Source: Lysinibacillus sp. 2017 (lineage in GTDB: Bacteria > Bacillota > Bacilli > Bacillales_A > Planococcaceae). From it: a stretch of DNA of 64,000 bases. Of this stretch, positions 63,275 to 64,000 are shown one piece after another. Position 1 is the stretch's first letter. The number at the start of each line of letters is the position of its first letter. The notes below the pieces were generated by a model. The model did no database searches and was not told the DNA's origin. It saw only the letters and a list, made by a program, of their open reading frames with translations. The position numbers and the translations under genes are program-made. The stretch lies in assembly GCF_003073375.1 (NCBI RefSeq), contig NZ_CP029002.1:2156001-2220000 (forward strand), written 5' to 3'.

Positions 63275-63674
63275 TTACATGAAATTTGATGTCATGTGGA
63301 TGGATGATGTAATTGCTAGTGTAGATTTAAAGCCCTCTAATGGTGGCACACCGTACGTCATTAACTATATTGATGATTTCAATAAGCAGTTTTCACCGAA
63401 TATGGAGGGACATATAACATTAGAGGAACTTGAAAAATGGCTCAAGTGGCGCACTTTCCCACCAACACGTGCCAATGCCAATGAATTGCTCGAAAGTCTT
63501 GGCATGCAAGCATATAATCGTTGGGGCATTGTCCAAAAAACACATGGTGTCATGGCAGACGATGAAATATGGCTTCGTTTCAAAGGCGAGAATTTGCAAC
63601 ATAAAGATGTGTGTTTACGTAAGGAACTATACTATCCGGAGTCTACAAATGAAACGATACAAGAAAATATCTAA
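63267..63674 (+). CDS. Small partner of the HipA-like kinase
   Basis: The 135-residue soluble protein has the pattern WRTFPPTRANANELLESLGM then KTHGVMADDEIWLRFKGE. It overlaps the kinase stop by 8 nt, so the two are coupled. I have seen such small proteins beside HipA-like kinases but cannot name the family; it may be a substrate, subunit or inhibitor. An ATG at 63279 is an alternative start. Confidence 0.6.
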   Translation: MIDYMKFDVMWMDDVIASVDLKPSNGGTPYVINYIDDFNKQFSPNMEGHITLEELEKWLKWRTFPPTRANANELLESLGMQAYNRWGIVQKTHGVMADDEIWLRFKGENLQHKDVCLRKELYYPESTNETIQENI

Positions 63675-63745
63675 AAAATGAACCATTACTTCTATTAATA
63701 ACCCGTTCAGTTGTCTGGTACAAAATAAGAATTAAACACATAAAT

Positions 63746-63989
63746 AGAGGCTGGGACAAAACCCAAAAATAGCATTTTTCTCTGTGAGAAAAATGCTATT
63801 TTTTCGTCGCAAGAAAATTGATTTCCATTCCGGGTACGCTTTCCGGGGGCGTGGCCTGAGCCTGTAGACTCAGGCGTCACGCTATTCCCCAGGAGTCGAC
63901 CCTCCATTCCAATCAATTTTCGATTTATCATTTTTTCATCATAATATTTTGCTTATTTCTTTAAATTTTTTACTTATGTCCCAGCCTCT
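63746..63989. repeat. Full-length interspersed repeat with 13-bp inverted ends, copy B
   Basis: The ends AGAGGCTGGGACA (63746-63758) and TGTCCCAGCCTCT (63977-63989) are perfect complements. Inside lie a 16-bp hairpin AAAAATAGCATTTTTC/GAAAAATGCTATTTTT (63765-63803) and a GC-rich palindromic block (about 63812-63925) related to copy A at 3700. AAAATTGATT/AATCAATTTT border that block. An ORF across it is an artefact. Confidence 0.85.
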
Positions 63990-64000
63990 TTATTTGCTGT

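Noticed and set aside
63707-63931. 74-codon minus-strand ORF
   Set aside because: It lies entirely within the terminal interspersed repeat.

Overview
The window is low-GC DNA from a Gram-positive, spore-forming-type member of the Bacillales. S-layer-homology (SLH) surface proteins, strong AGGAGG-type ribosome binding sites, many TTG/GTG starts and close matches to Bacillus subtilis families (BmrCD, YhaQP, YesMN, MsmX, RlmI-like) point to the Planococcaceae/Caryophanaceae, probably a Solibacillus- or Lysinibacillus-like organism. The genus is inferred, not proven. No rRNA, tRNA or CRISPR array was seen.

Layout. 0-17 kb is mostly housekeeping and transport: a DUF1641 protein, a RarD-type exporter, an atypical SDR, a BmrC/BmrD-type multidrug exporter whose first half is frameshifted, a chemoreceptor, an RlmI-type rRNA methyltransferase, and a PadR-DUF2812-YhaQ-YhaP operon behind palindromic operators. 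17-24 kb holds surface and secreted proteins: a decayed SLH/SH3/amidase gene, two copper-amine-oxidase-stalk-domain proteins and a small M50-like membrane protease. 24-34.2 kb is a coherent oligosaccharide-uptake locus, probably for xylo-oligosaccharides. It has a GH43 xylosidase, a YesL-like protein, two permeases, a binding lipoprotein, a YesN/YesM two-component system and, divergently, a PucR-type regulator with an MsmX-type ATPase. A strongly folded RNA element lies between the binding-protein and permease genes. 34.4-40.1 kb is one gene for a 1925-residue secreted M60-type metalloprotease with discoidin and NPCBM carbohydrate-binding modules.

40-50 kb is accessory DNA: a GNAT pseudogene, small membrane proteins, an XRE regulator pair, an OYE-family reductase, a histidine-kinase remnant, an intact IS21-family element and a DUF2812 pseudogene. 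50-58.9 kb is the most unusual part. It is a run of unrelated single genes (SAM methyltransferase, amidohydrolase, signal peptidase I with a CPBP protease, lipoproteins, DUF3139 and several unknowns), most separated by members of one mosaic palindromic repeat family. Its ends resemble GTTCCCAAA...TTTGGGAAC, and its orientation usually follows that of the gene it trails, giving a cassette-like layout. 59-63.7 kb carries an SLH protein, an APH-like kinase, a DUF4188 protein with an ATA where the start codon should be, and a HipA-like kinase overlapping a small partner gene. The window ends in a full-length interspersed repeat with 13-bp terminal inverted repeats; a relative lies near 3.7 kb.

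Boundaries and products were read by eye from the sequence and family knowledge. No database search was possible.
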